DNA of 64,000 nt from Streptomyces pactum (GCF_016031615.1 NZ_JACYXC010000002.1:62001-126000), one strand, 5' to 3'; shown: positions 8,871-17,708, counted from the first letter of the stretch. A program made the numbers and translations. The notes: generated by a model from the letters alone, not told the origin.

Positions 8871-9437
8871 ATGACGACCGGCGCATCGCAGCTCCCCCGC
8901 CCGCCCCGCCCCCGGCGCTCCCGCGCCCGCACCCTGGTGCCGCTGGGCATCGCCGCCTGGCTGGTGCTGGAGATCTGGCTGCTGACCCTGGTCGCCGACG
9001 CGGCCGGCGGCCTCACCGTCTTCCTGCTGCTCGTCGCCGGCGTGGTGCTCGGTGCCGTGGTGGTCAAGCGGGCCGGGCGGCGGGCCTGGCGGTCGCTGAC
9101 CGGCCGGGCGCGCGCGGGGGAGCAGGCGGGGCCGGGCGGCGGGAACACCCTGCCGATGCTCGGCGGGCTGCTGCTGATGCTGCCGGGGCTGGCCTCGGAC
9201 GCCGCGGCCCTGGTGTGCCTCTTCCCGCCCACCCGGGCGCTGCTGCACCGCCGGGCCGAGCGGTTCGTCGAGCGGCGGGTGGGCGCGATGGGCGCCGGCG
9301 GACCGGACCTGGGGAACCTCTTCCAGCAGGCCCGCATGCACCGCCCGGACGGCAAGGTGGTCCCCGGTGAGGTCGTCAGGGACGACGAGCCGCACCCGGG
9401 CCGGCCGCACCGCGACGACCCCCAGCTGCCCGGCTGA
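8871..9437 (+). CDS. fxsA: FxsA family membrane protein
   Basis: A 188-residue membrane protein with a basic, Pro-rich N-terminus. Two or three hydrophobic helices (about 22-40, 45-63 and 95-115) are followed by the FxsA-type segment LPGLASDAAALVCLFPPTR. The Escherichia coli namesake relieves phage exclusion; its role in actinomycetes is not established. The ATG start lies 88 bases after ppm1. The order ppm1-fxsA-rbpA is conserved in Streptomyces. Confidence 0.9.
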   Translation: MTTGASQLPRPPRPRRSRARTLVPLGIAAWLVLEIWLLTLVADAAGGLTVFLLLVAGVVLGAVVVKRAGRRAWRSLTGRARAGEQAGPGGGNTLPMLGGLLLMLPGLASDAAALVCLFPPTRALLHRRAERFVERRVGAMGAGGPDLGNLFQQARMHRPDGKVVPGEVVRDDEPHPGRPHRDDPQLPG

Positions 9438-9577
9438 CGCCCGTCCGCTCCGCGTCGGCGGCCCGGCCCTCCGGGCCGCACCGGCGCGGCGGCGGGGGAG
9501 GACCTGACGGGCCCGGCCCGGCGCCGGCTGCCGAGCAGGCGGGAGCCCGGGACGTGGCGGGGGAGGAGACGAACGAA

Positions 9578-9631
9578 CACCGACAAGGGCCGGGGCCGCT
9601 GCGATCGCAGCGGCCCCGGCCCTTGTCGGTG
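9578..9631. terminator. bidirectional terminator, 54-bp perfect palindrome
   Basis: A perfect inverted repeat of 27 bp per arm, centred on GCGATCGC, lies between the convergent fxsA and rbpA genes. A stem this long would end transcription from both sides. Confidence 0.85.
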
Positions 9632-9645
9632 CTTCCCCGTCCGCC

Positions 9646-10020
9646 TCAGGCGGACTTGCGGTTGTCCCGCGGATGCACGGCGATGTTCATGGCACCGGAG
9701 CGCAGGACGGCCAGCCTCTCGGCCAGCACCTCCTCCAGCTCCTCGCGGGTACGCCGCTCCATGAGCATGTCCCAGTGCGTGCGCGCGGGCTTGCCCTTCT
9801 TCTCCTCGGGGCCGTCGCCGTCCACCAGGAGTGCCGTGGCGCCGCACGCCTTGCACTCCCACTCCGGCGGGATCTCCGCCTCTACCGAGAACGGCATCTC
9901 GAATCGATGGCCGTTCGGGCATGCGTACTCCACGGCCTGGCGCGGGGCCAGATCGATGCCGCGGTCGGTCTCGTAGCTGGTCACCACGAGTCGCGTGCCG
10001 CGAAGAGCTCGCTCACTCAT
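9646..10020 (-). CDS. rbpA: RNA polymerase-binding protein RbpA
   Basis: A 124-residue actinobacterial transcription factor that binds RNA polymerase and the principal sigma factor, stabilises the open complex and gives basal rifampicin tolerance. The protein starts MSERALRGTRLVVTSYETDR. It carries the central core domain with Cys residues (YACPNGHRF, WECKACGA) and the C-terminal sigma-interacting helix (THWDMLMERRTREELEEVL). The length and order of these parts match the family. A sigma-R type promoter lies 62-88 bases upstream. Confidence 0.97.
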   Translation of the reverse strand: MSERALRGTRLVVTSYETDRGIDLAPRQAVEYACPNGHRFEMPFSVEAEIPPEWECKACGATALLVDGDGPEEKKGKPARTHWDMLMERRTREELEEVLAERLAVLRSGAMNIAVHPRDNRKSA

Positions 10021-10081
10021 GAATCGTGCCTCCCGGGCTTGTCGCCCACAGGACAGGTGTCGCTGTCGTCGTCATCCGGTC

Positions 10082-10108
10082 AACGTCCGGTCGGCGGTGA
10101 AGATTCCC
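10082..10108 (-). promoter_or_regulatory. sigma-R type promoter of rbpA
   Basis: Read on the minus strand, GGGAAT is followed after exactly 18 bases by GTTG (GGAAT at 10107-10103, GTT at 10084-10082). This matches the GGAAT-N18-GTT consensus of the thiol-stress sigma factor SigR. rbpA belongs to the SigR regulon in Streptomyces coelicolor, which supports the call. Confidence 0.85.
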
Positions 10109-10138
10109 GTACTGGGACATACGCCCGCCCTCGCTCGC

Positions 10139-10227
10139 CACCGCCCTCTGCCGGAGGCGTTGCGCGCCGCTGTCTGCCCCGCCCGTCGCCCACCACCGCC
10201 CTTGCCGGAGGCGCTGCGCGCCGCTGT
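10139..10227. repeat. imperfect direct repeat upstream of rbpA
   Basis: Two copies of about 34 bases, at 10139-10173 and 10194-10227, share GCCGGAGGCGYTGCGCGCCGCTGT exactly except for one base. Both lie in the 370-base non-coding stretch between rbpA and the YczE-like gene. Confidence 0.7.
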
Positions 10228-10390
10228 TTCTCTTCGTACCGCCCCGTTGTTCTACCCACAGGCGCCCGGTTTGTCACATCTGGCAGCAGATGTCACCCAC
10301 CGTTTGCACTGCTTTAGCGCGCAGTAACGGTCCGCCCGGTGGGCCAAGGGCGTACACTACCGCCCCGCACCGGCCACGTCGAAATCCGGA

Positions 10391-11098
10391 CTACCTCCGG
10401 TCCACCGTCGGATTCTCCGGTTCGCCCTCGGTGTCCGGTTCGGAACTCTTCGGAATCGAACGCGCCACCACCGGCGAGGCGGCCTCCTGCGTCCCGGGGA
10501 TCTCGAAGACCCTCAGGAAGAACTGCGACAGCGGGCCGATGGCCAGCGCGTACAGCACCGTGCCGACGCCCACCGTGCCGCCCAGCAGCCACCCGGTCGC
10601 CAGCACCACCACCTCGATCCCGGTGCGCACCAGCCGGATGGAGCGGCCGGTGCGCCGGTGCAGCCCGGTCATCAATCCGTCCCGCGGCCCCGGACCGTAG
10701 TGCGCCGAGATGTACAGCCCGGTCGCCACGCCGTTGAGCACGATCGCGGCCACCAGCAGCGGAATCCGGGCGGCGAGCGCGTCCAGTTCCGGCGTCAGCC
10801 ACAGCGTGCCGTCCACCACCAGCCCGATCACCAGCACGTTGGAGACGGTGCCCAGGCCCGGGCGCTGGCGCAGCGGGATCCACAGCAGCAGCACCGCGGC
10901 GCCCACCAGGATCGTCACGGTGCCGAACGACAGCGGGGTGCGCTCGGTGATGCCCTGGTGGAACACGTCCCACGGGTCGAGGCCCAGGGCGGCGCGCAAC
11001 TGCATCGCCATGCTCACCCCGTACAGCACCAGCCCCGCGTAGAGGTGGACGAGGCGCCGGGCCGGCCGGGGACTGCGGGGCGCGGGCGGTGTGGACAA
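10391..11098 (-). CDS. YczE/YitT-like integral membrane protein
   Basis: A 235-residue multi-pass membrane protein with about five to six hydrophobic helices. It carries family pieces GLDPWDVFHQGI near the N-terminus and YGPGPRDGLMTGL in the middle. The length fits the YczE group. The gene is divergent from a MocR regulator, the same partnership as ycxD-yczE in Bacillus, so the regulator probably controls it. Transport or biosynthetic support of a PLP-related or amino compound has been suggested for the pair; the function is not proven. Confidence 0.85.
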   Translation of the reverse strand: MSTPPAPRSPRPARRLVHLYAGLVLYGVSMAMQLRAALGLDPWDVFHQGITERTPLSFGTVTILVGAAVLLLWIPLRQRPGLGTVSNVLVIGLVVDGTLWLTPELDALAARIPLLVAAIVLNGVATGLYISAHYGPGPRDGLMTGLHRRTGRSIRLVRTGIEVVVLATGWLLGGTVGVGTVLYALAIGPLSQFFLRVFEIPGTQEAASPVVARSIPKSSEPDTEGEPENPTVDRR

Positions 11099-11176
11099 CG
11101 TCGGTCTCCTTCGGTGCGCGGTGCGGAGGGCGTGGGGGGAGGGCCGACTGGTGTCAGTGGCCCCCAGCGTGACACT

Positions 11177-11198
11177 CTGGACCTGTAGAACAGTCCAG
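11177..11198. promoter_or_regulatory. candidate MocR operator
   Basis: CTGGAC and GTCCAG arms flank CTGTAGAACA, giving an extended palindrome in the 104-base divergent region. It ends four bases before the annotated start of the MocR gene, so binding would block its own transcription. MocR/TauR regulators use CTGGAC-type half-sites. Confidence 0.55.
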
Positions 11199-11202
11199 TT
11201 CC

Positions 11203-12744
11203 ATGGCCAATTCAGTGAAGGTGGACCGCAAGCCGATGAGTCCGTGGACTTCCGCAGTGGGCGCCTCCCGGCTCGCCCTCCTGCTGTCGCAGCAGACCCG
11301 GGACGCCGCCGCCCCGGCCGGGGGCCGGCGCCTCCCCGCCTACCGGGCGCTCGCCGACGGCGTCCGGCTGCTGGTGCTGGAGGGCCGGGTGCCGGTGGCC
11401 GCCCGGCTGCCCGCCGAACGCGAGCTGGCCGCCGCGCTGGAGGTGAGCCGCACCACCGTCGCCGCCGCCTACGAGGCGCTCCGTGCCGAGGGCTACCTGG
11501 AGTCCCGGCGCGGCGCCGGCAGCTGGACCGCGGTGCCGGCCGGGCGCCCGCTCCCGGGCCGCGGTCTCGACCCGCTGCCGCCGGAGGCCGCCGCCTCCGT
11601 GATCGACCTCGGCTGCGCCGCGCTGCCCGCGCCCGAGCCGTGGCTCACCCGCGCCATGACCGGGGCCGTGGAGGAACTGCCGCCCTACGCCCGCACCCAC
11701 GGGGACTACCCGGCCGGGCTGCCCGCGCTGCGGCAGGCTCTGGCCGACCGGTACACCGCCCACGGCATCCCCACCATGCCCGAGCAGATCATGGTGACCA
11801 CCGGCGGGATGGGCGCGGTGGCCGCCACCTGCCGGCTCTTCGTCCGCCCCGGTGAGCGGGTCGCGGTGGAGTCCCCGTCCTACGCCAACGTCCTCCAGCT
11901 GATGCGGGACGCCGGGGTCCGGCTGGTGCCGGTGGCCATGGCCGCCGGGCTCGCGGGCTGGGACCTGCCCGCCTGGCGGCAGGTGCTCCGCGACGCCGCG
12001 CCCCGCATGGCGTACGTGATCGCCGACTACCACAACCCCACCGGGGCGCTCGCCGACGACGCCCGGCGCCGGGACCTGGTGGACATGGCGCGCTCCGCGG
12101 GCACCGTGCTCATCGCCGACGAGACCATGGCGGAGATCCGGCTGGACGGCGCCGGCGGACCGCCGGCGCCCCGGCCGGTCTGCGCCTTCGACCCGGCCGG
12201 CAGCACCGTGGTCACCATCGGCTCGGCGAGCAAGTCGCTGTGGGCCGGGATGCGCATCGGCTGGGTCCGGGCCGCGCCCGACGTCATCCGGAGCCTGGTG
12301 GCCGCCCGCGCCTACGTGGACCTGGGTACCCCGGTGGTCGAACAGCTCGCCGTCACCTGGCTGCTGAACACCGGCGGCTGGGACCGGGCCGTCGAACTGC
12401 GCCGGGCGCAGGCCCGGGAGAACCGGGACGCCCTGGTGGCGGCCGTCCGCCGGCACCTGCCCGACTGGGAGTTCGCCGTCCCGCACGGCGGGCTCACCCT
12501 GTGGGCCCGCACCGGCGGGCTCTCCGGGTCGCGGATCGCCGAGGTGGGGGAGCGGCTCGGGGTGCGGGTGCCGTCCGGCCCCCGGTTCGGTGTGGACGGT
12601 GCCTTCGAGGGATACGTACGACTGCCCTTCACCGTCGGCGGGGCGGTCGCCGAGCAGGCCGCGGCGCGGCTGGCCGAGGCCGCCCGGCTGGTCGGCGCCG
12701 GGGCCGCCGCCGGGGCCGACCTGCCGCGCAGCTACGTCGCCTGA
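11203..12744 (+). CDS. MocR-type GntR family regulator with aminotransferase fold
   Basis: A 513-residue PLP-dependent regulator. An N-terminal GntR winged helix (about 45-115, LPAERELAAALEVSRTTVAAAY) is linked to a fold-type I aminotransferase-like domain (about 140-500). PLP-site pieces are YHNPTGAL, the Schiff-base Lys in GSASKSLWAGMRIGW, and the Arg in VRLPF near the end. The first ATG (11203) almost abuts the palindromic operator and has no ribosome site. The start may therefore be leaderless, or lie at GTG 11215 or ATG 11236. It is divergent from the YczE-like membrane protein it probably controls. Confidence 0.92.
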   Translation: MANSVKVDRKPMSPWTSAVGASRLALLLSQQTRDAAAPAGGRRLPAYRALADGVRLLVLEGRVPVAARLPAERELAAALEVSRTTVAAAYEALRAEGYLESRRGAGSWTAVPAGRPLPGRGLDPLPPEAAASVIDLGCAALPAPEPWLTRAMTGAVEELPPYARTHGDYPAGLPALRQALADRYTAHGIPTMPEQIMVTTGGMGAVAATCRLFVRPGERVAVESPSYANVLQLMRDAGVRLVPVAMAAGLAGWDLPAWRQVLRDAAPRMAYVIADYHNPTGALADDARRRDLVDMARSAGTVLIADETMAEIRLDGAGGPPAPRPVCAFDPAGSTVVTIGSASKSLWAGMRIGWVRAAPDVIRSLVAARAYVDLGTPVVEQLAVTWLLNTGGWDRAVELRRAQARENRDALVAAVRRHLPDWEFAVPHGGLTLWARTGGLSGSRIAEVGERLGVRVPSGPRFGVDGAFEGYVRLPFTVGGAVAEQAAARLAEAARLVGAGAAAGADLPRSYVA

Positions 12745-12817
12745 CCCGGCCCGCGGGGCCGCGCCGGCCGGCCACCGCGCCCGGCCGGTGCTCGCGGACC
12801 CCACGCCCGGAGCGGGC

Positions 12818-14410
12818 TCAGGAGCCGGTGCCGGAGAGCGCGCCGTCCGCCTCGTCCTCGGTGCCCCGCCGTCCGGCGGGCACCGCCTCCGTCGCCTCGG
12901 CCGGTGGCCTCTCCGCCCCGCCGGCCGGTTCGGGCAGCAGCTCCAGCACCGCCCGGCGCAGCGGTTCGGCGGCGCCGGCGTCGTACGGGTCGGGCGTGTC
13001 GGGGACCTGGAGCCGCCGCACCGGACCGCTGCCGAGCCGGACGTAACCCCGCCCCGGGGGCATCCGCCCGGGCGGCGAGGTGTCCGGCACCGCGCCGAGC
13101 AGCGCGCCGATCCGCCGGTGACCGGCCGCGCCGAGCACCACCCGGGCCCGGGCCAGCCCGCGCACCGGCGCGGCCAGCGCCTCGGCGCCGTCGTCCTGGT
13201 CGGCCACCACCACCGTGACGTTCGCCGCCCGCCCCTGCCGCAGCGGCACCTCCAGCAGTCGCTGCGGGTCGGGGCGGCCCTCGGCGGCGGCGAGCCGGCT
13301 CAGCTCCGTGGGCCGGTCCAGGATGATCCACAGCGGCCGGTGGACGTCCCCGGGCACCAGCCGGCCCAACTGCCGCGCCCGGCTGGTGGCGATCAGCCGC
13401 CGTTCGGTCTCGTGGGCCGCCCACTCCAGCGTGGCCAGCGTCCCGGAGAGCCCGCTCTCCACCGCCAGCACCCCGGAACGGCCGGCCAGGAAGGCGTACT
13501 CGCCGGTCCCGGCGCCGTCCACCACCAGCACGTCACCACAGGTCAGCGCCTGGATCGCCACCGACCGCAGCAGGGTGGTGGCGCCGCTGCCGGGCCGGCC
13601 CAGCACCAGCAGGTGCTGCTCGGCCGACCGCGCCCCGGTGCGCCAGACCACCGCCGGGACGTCCCGGGTCCCCGCGCCCTCCGGGCCGTCGCCGTCGTCG
13701 GGGTCCCCGGGGCAGACGACCGGCAGCGTCCGCGGCGTACCGGTGGGGTCGGTGAACCCGAGGACCGTCTCGCCCGCGGCGGTGACGAAGCGCTGCGCCG
13801 GGACGCCGGTGGGCAGTTGGGGCAGCGCGGTGACCTCCAGCCGGTTCTCCTCCTGGTCCCAGCGGAACCGGTACTCCCGGTCGCGGCCGCACTTGCCGCA
13901 CAGCAACTGCTCCACCCGGGCCCGGGACTCCGGCTCCCCGTCGGTGAAGTACGCCGGATAGCGCAGCAGCAGCCGCACCGGCCGGCCCGTGCCGTCGGTC
14001 TCGTGCTCCTCGAACACCGTCTGCCAGTGACCACCGTGCCGGTAGAGCGGGGCGGCGTCCTGGGGCGCGGTGAAGTACGGCACCAGGGCGTCGTGGAGCA
14101 GCTGCAGACGCGTCCCGGCGTCGGCACCGGGGTCCGGTGCGGGGGCCGGGGCGCCGCGCCCGGCCCAGGCGGCGGCGCCCATCAGCCCGAGCAGCGCCAG
14201 CGGCGGCCCGTACGGGACCAGGCCGACGGCCAGTACGGCGGCCGCGACCAGGAACACCAGCGGGCCGCGCCGGTCCTTCGGGGTGTGCTCCCAGGTCTGC
14301 CGCGCCCGGGCCGCCAGCCGGCGCACCCCGCGGGAGACGGTGACCAGCGGATGGAACACATCGACGGCGCCGGCGGCCCAGGCGCGCGGAACGGGGGATC
14401 GCCGCAGCAC
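12818..14410 (-). CDS. sffA: SffA, SpoIIIE/FtsK-like septal protein
   Basis: A 530-residue membrane-anchored FtsK-like ATPase. A pair of hydrophobic segments at about 50-84 precedes a long linker. A P-loop GRPGSGATT is at 271-279, with VLVVDGAG and LWIILDRPTELSR as further motor motifs. It is shorter than true FtsK and lacks a gamma domain. In Streptomyces coelicolor SffA is targeted to sporulation septa by SmeA and helps chromosome segregation. The GTG start follows the smeA stop by one base, so the pair is an operon. Identity rests on domain type plus the adjacent smeA. Confidence 0.88.
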   Translation of the reverse strand: MLRRSPVPRAWAAGAVDVFHPLVTVSRGVRRLAARARQTWEHTPKDRRGPLVFLVAAAVLAVGLVPYGPPLALLGLMGAAAWAGRGAPAPAPDPGADAGTRLQLLHDALVPYFTAPQDAAPLYRHGGHWQTVFEEHETDGTGRPVRLLLRYPAYFTDGEPESRARVEQLLCGKCGRDREYRFRWDQEENRLEVTALPQLPTGVPAQRFVTAAGETVLGFTDPTGTPRTLPVVCPGDPDDGDGPEGAGTRDVPAVVWRTGARSAEQHLLVLGRPGSGATTLLRSVAIQALTCGDVLVVDGAGTGEYAFLAGRSGVLAVESGLSGTLATLEWAAHETERRLIATSRARQLGRLVPGDVHRPLWIILDRPTELSRLAAAEGRPDPQRLLEVPLRQGRAANVTVVVADQDDGAEALAAPVRGLARARVVLGAAGHRRIGALLGAVPDTSPPGRMPPGRGYVRLGSGPVRRLQVPDTPDPYDAGAAEPLRRAVLELLPEPAGGAERPPAEATEAVPAGRRGTEDEADGALSGTGS

Positions 14411-14411
14411 G

Positions 14412-14606
14412 TCAGATCTTGATCCCGCCGAGCAGGCCGGCCAGGCTCGCGCCGCCGGCCTTGATGCTGGGAGCGATGGCGGTACTCGCCAGATAGAAGC
14501 CGAAGAGGGCGCTGATGATCATATGAGAGGTCTTGAGCCCGCCCTTGCGGAGGAAGATGGCGACGATCACGCCGAGCAGGACGACTCCTGAGATGGACAG
14601 AATCAT
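14412..14606 (-). CDS. smeA: SmeA, small sporulation membrane protein
   Basis: A 64-residue membrane protein with two hydrophobic helices, starting MILSISGVVLLGVIVAIFLR and ending LAGLLGGIKI. The start is supported by GGAG seven bases before the ATG. Its size, membrane character and position directly before sffA match SmeA. That protein is expressed in sporogenic hyphae and recruits SffA to septa. Confidence 0.88.
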   Translation of the reverse strand: MILSISGVVLLGVIVAIFLRKGGLKTSHMIISALFGFYLASTAIAPSIKAGGASLAGLLGGIKI

Positions 14607-14792
14607 GACTGTTCTCCTGGCTGGTCGGGACCGATCACGGCATGTGGTGCCCGCATCACAGCATGTATCCGGTTGCATATCGTCGCAAATGGGGAGATTC
14701 ATCCGGGTTTGACGTCGCGGGTGGAGTGCCGGTCCGCCGGCCACGGTGCGTGAACCCCCGGTGAGTGGCCTCCGGTCCGTAGGGTGGGTGTC

Positions 14793-15206
14793 ATGAACGA
14801 ACCCCATGCCGAGACCGAGCCCGCGCACGACCCCGAGCTGCTGCAACTGGCCGCGAAGGTCTTCGACCTGGCCCGCCACGGGGACACCGACACCCTCGCC
14901 GCCTACGTGGACGCGGGCGTACCGGTGAATCTCACCAACGACAAGGGGGATTCGCTGCTGATGCTCGCCGCCTACCACGGGCACCCCGGCGCCGTCGCGG
15001 CGCTGCTGGAACGGGAGGCGGACCCGAACCGGGCCAACGACCGCGGCCAGACCCCCCTGGCCGGAGCGGTGTTCAAGGGCGCCGACGAGGTCGTCCGACT
15101 GCTCCTGGCGCACGGCGCCGACCCGTCGGCCGGCGCCCCCTCGGCGATCGAGACCGCCGGTGTCTTCGGCCGGCAGGACCTGCTGGACCTCTTCCGGGGC
15201 GAGTGA
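14793..15206 (+). CDS. ankyrin repeat protein
   Basis: A 137-residue soluble protein made of about three ankyrin repeats (HGDTDTLAAYVDAG, KGDSLLMLAAYHGH and NDRGQTPLAGAVFKGADEVV), a protein-protein interaction scaffold. The ATG at 14793 has AGGGTGG upstream. The gene is divergent from smeA. The partner protein is unknown. Confidence 0.88.
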   Translation: MNEPHAETEPAHDPELLQLAAKVFDLARHGDTDTLAAYVDAGVPVNLTNDKGDSLLMLAAYHGHPGAVAALLEREADPNRANDRGQTPLAGAVFKGADEVVRLLLAHGADPSAGAPSAIETAGVFGRQDLLDLFRGE

Positions 15207-15732
15207 CGGCCGGGGTGCGGTCGCCCGCGCGGACGGCCGCACCCGACCGGGCCACCGGCCCGCCGCCTCCCGTCCGCCCCGTGCCGTCTTTCCGCCCGGG
15301 GCCTCCGGGCTTCCCTGCCGTCCTTCCGTCCGGCGCCGTCCTGCGTCGTCCCGGCGTCCTCCTGCCGTCCTTCCGTCCCCGGTGTCCGGCGTCGTCCCGT
15401 CGTCCCGCGCTGTCCGCGTCGTCCGGGGCCGTCCCGCAGCGTGCCGCTGTCCGGTGACGCACCGCTTCCGCGCGGCCGTCGCCCGGGTCCGTGGGGCCGG
15501 GACGACGGGCCCGGGCCGACCGGTGCGGGGCGGGCTCAGCCAGGGTGACGGGAGTTCAGAAGATGAACCCGCGGCGGGACTTCGGGGCCTGGTCCGGCGA
15601 ACTTCCGTTCACCCGGCGTCCACACCTGCCCGGCCGGTGCTCGCGCCGGGTCAACCTCTTTGAAGCAAACGGGACCAGACCCGTTGACATGTCTCACATC
15701 CGGCTCGAATCATGAGCTTCCGGAGGTGGCAC
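15207..15732. other. non-coding stretch with a candidate promoter for the ROK gene
   Basis: The left part is pyrimidine-rich with repeated CCGTCCTTCCGTCC words and shows no gene. TTGACA at 15684-15689 followed after 18 bases by AATCAT is a plausible promoter for the downstream ROK regulator. Confidence 0.45.
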
Positions 15733-16974
15733 ATGGTGGCAGCCCGGCGGTCCGTGGCCTGTGATCCGCGGTACGGCGACCGTTCCTCGCTCCTGTGGTC
15801 CCTGTACGACTCCCCGCTCACCAGGGCGGAGCTCTGCCGCCGGACCGGGCTCGGCGCCGCCACGGTGAACTCGGCCGTCACCGGCCTGCTCCGGGAGGGC
15901 GTGGTCACCGAGAGCGCCGCCGCCCCGGCCGCCGGCGACGGCCGGCCGGGTCTGCTGCGGATCACCCCCGGCCACCGGCACGTCGTCGGGGTGGACGTGG
16001 CCCGGGACCGGGTACGGGTTGAGCTGTTCGACCTGGCGCTCACCCCGCGGGGCAAGGCCGACTACCCGCTGCGCTCCGGCCGTCAGGACCCCGGGCTGGT
16101 CGTCCGCCATGTGCTCGCCGGCCTGCGCACCGTCCTGGAGGCCGCGGCGGTTCCCCGGCCCGAGGTCATCGGACTGGCCGTCGCCACCGCGGCCGGTCCG
16201 CCGCCGGACTCCTCCGGACCCGCCGCGCCGGCCGCGGGCCCGGTGGCCGCCCGGGCCCGCGCCGACGGGCAGCACGCCTCGCTGCTGCGCCGGCTGCTGA
16301 GCGCCGGCTCCGGACTGCCGGTCTTCCTGGACGAACGGCACCACGCGCTGGGCCGGGCCGAGATGTGGCGAGGAGCCGGCCGCGGCGCCCGGCACGCCGT
16401 ACTCGCCCGCATCGACACCACCGTCGAGGCCCTGGTGCTCACCCGCGGCCCCCACCCGGCCCGCACCGGCGCCGGCTCCCGCGGCAGCCGCTGGGGCCAC
16501 ACCACCGTGCGGCCCGACGGGCGCCGCTGCCGGTGCGGCGCGCGCGGCTGCCTGGAGGCGTACCTGGGCGCCGAGGCGGTGCTGGAGCGCTACCGGCAGG
16601 CGCGCCGGGGCCGCCCGGTGCGGGGCGAGGACGCGGAGGCCGCATTCGCCGCGATGATCACCGCGGCCGACGCCTCCGCCGCCGCACGGCGGGTCGTGGA
16701 CGAGGCCACGGCGCACCTGGGTACCGGACTCGCCCACCTCGTCGCCCAGTTCAACCCCGAACGGGTCATCCTCGGCGGCTGGGCCGGTGCCCGGCTCGGC
16801 GCCCACCGGCTGCCCGCCCTCCGGGAGGCGGTGGCCGCCGAGGCGCTGCGCCGGCCCTCCGCCCGCACCGGCATCGCGCTGTGCCGCTTCGGCGCCGACG
16901 CGGTTCCGCTGGCGCCGCCGTCCTCCCGGTCGAACACTTCCTCGCCACGGGTGCCCGGCGGCCGGTGCCCGTGA
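15733..16974 (+). CDS. ROK family transcriptional regulator with C-terminal frameshift
   Basis: A 413-residue ROK regulator, a sugar-responsive repressor type. The N-terminal HTH is LTRAELCRRTGLGAATVNSAV. A sugar-kinase-like ROK fold follows from GVDVARDRV onward. The Cys-rich ROK zinc motif is CRCGARGCLEAYLG. GGAGGTGGC precedes ATG 15733. Near 16911 the frame departs from the expected ending. After DAVPL the current frame reads APPSSRSN to 16974, while the +1 frame reads GAAVLPVEHFLATG and stops at 16982, as ROK proteins usually end. One missing G would explain this. It may be a real frameshift or a sequencing error. Confidence 0.85.
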   Translation: MVAARRSVACDPRYGDRSSLLWSLYDSPLTRAELCRRTGLGAATVNSAVTGLLREGVVTESAAAPAAGDGRPGLLRITPGHRHVVGVDVARDRVRVELFDLALTPRGKADYPLRSGRQDPGLVVRHVLAGLRTVLEAAAVPRPEVIGLAVATAAGPPPDSSGPAAPAAGPVAARARADGQHASLLRRLLSAGSGLPVFLDERHHALGRAEMWRGAGRGARHAVLARIDTTVEALVLTRGPHPARTGAGSRGSRWGHTTVRPDGRRCRCGARGCLEAYLGAEAVLERYRQARRGRPVRGEDAEAAFAAMITAADASAAARRVVDEATAHLGTGLAHLVAQFNPERVILGGWAGARLGAHRLPALREAVAAEALRRPSARTGIALCRFGADAVPLAPPSSRSNTSSPRVPGGRCP

Positions 16975-17249
16975 CCGACTGACCGCATCCGCCCGGACCC
17001 GGCCCGCCCACCGGGAGCAGCGCCCGTGCGGTCACGCCCGGGACCACCTGGTCGCCGGACCGTGTCGCGGGCCGTGGCCCGCCGGGCCGCCGGTCGCGCC
17101 GGCCCCGCGCCCGGGCATGCGGCAGGGGCGGCCCACCGGGGGCGACCCCCGTGGCGGCGCGCCGCGCACACCCCCGCTTCGTCCACCCGTTGGTCAACGG
17201 CCCGGCGCCGGTTGCCCGCGGCCCCGGACCGGCGAGTAGGTTGCCGCCC

Positions 17250-17708
17250 ATGAACATCGGAGACGTGGTCGAGGACTTCGAACTGCCGGACGAGACCGGT
17301 ACGCCGCGCACGCTGAGCGGGCTGCTGGCGGACGGCCCTGTGGTGCTGTTCTTCTATCCGGCGGCGATGACGCCCGGCTGCACCAAGGAGGCGTGCCACT
17401 TCCGCGACATCGCCGCGGAGTTCCGGGCGCTGGGCGCCCAGCCGGTCGGCATCAGCGGCGATCCGGTGGCCAAGCAGGCCGAGTTCGCCGGCAAGTACTC
17501 CCTGGGGTACCCGCTGCTGGCGGACCCCGAGGGCGGCGTGCGGGCACGGTTCGGGGTGAAGCGGCAGATCGCGGCCATGCCGACCAAGCGGGCCACCTTC
17601 GTGATCGGTACCGACCGGCGGGTGCTGGAGATCGTGAAGAGTGAGATCCGGATGAGCGTGCACGCCGACAAGGCGCTCGCCGCGCTCCGCGCCGCCGGGG
17701 GGAAGTGA
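17250..17708 (+). CDS. thioredoxin-dependent peroxiredoxin (BCP/PrxQ-like)
   Basis: A 152-residue cytoplasmic peroxiredoxin that reduces hydroperoxides. The active-site region reads FYPAAMTPGCTKEACHFRD. It contains the peroxidatic Cys in the PGCTKEAC context, with the second Cys five residues later as in PrxQ. The end of the thioredoxin fold is MPTKRATFVIG. A TAGGTT -10-like word sits just upstream of the ATG and no ribosome site is visible, so the mRNA is probably leaderless. Confidence 0.92.
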   Translation: MNIGDVVEDFELPDETGTPRTLSGLLADGPVVLFFYPAAMTPGCTKEACHFRDIAAEFRALGAQPVGISGDPVAKQAEFAGKYSLGYPLLADPEGGVRARFGVKRQIAAMPTKRATFVIGTDRRVLEIVKSEIRMSVHADKALAALRAAGGK

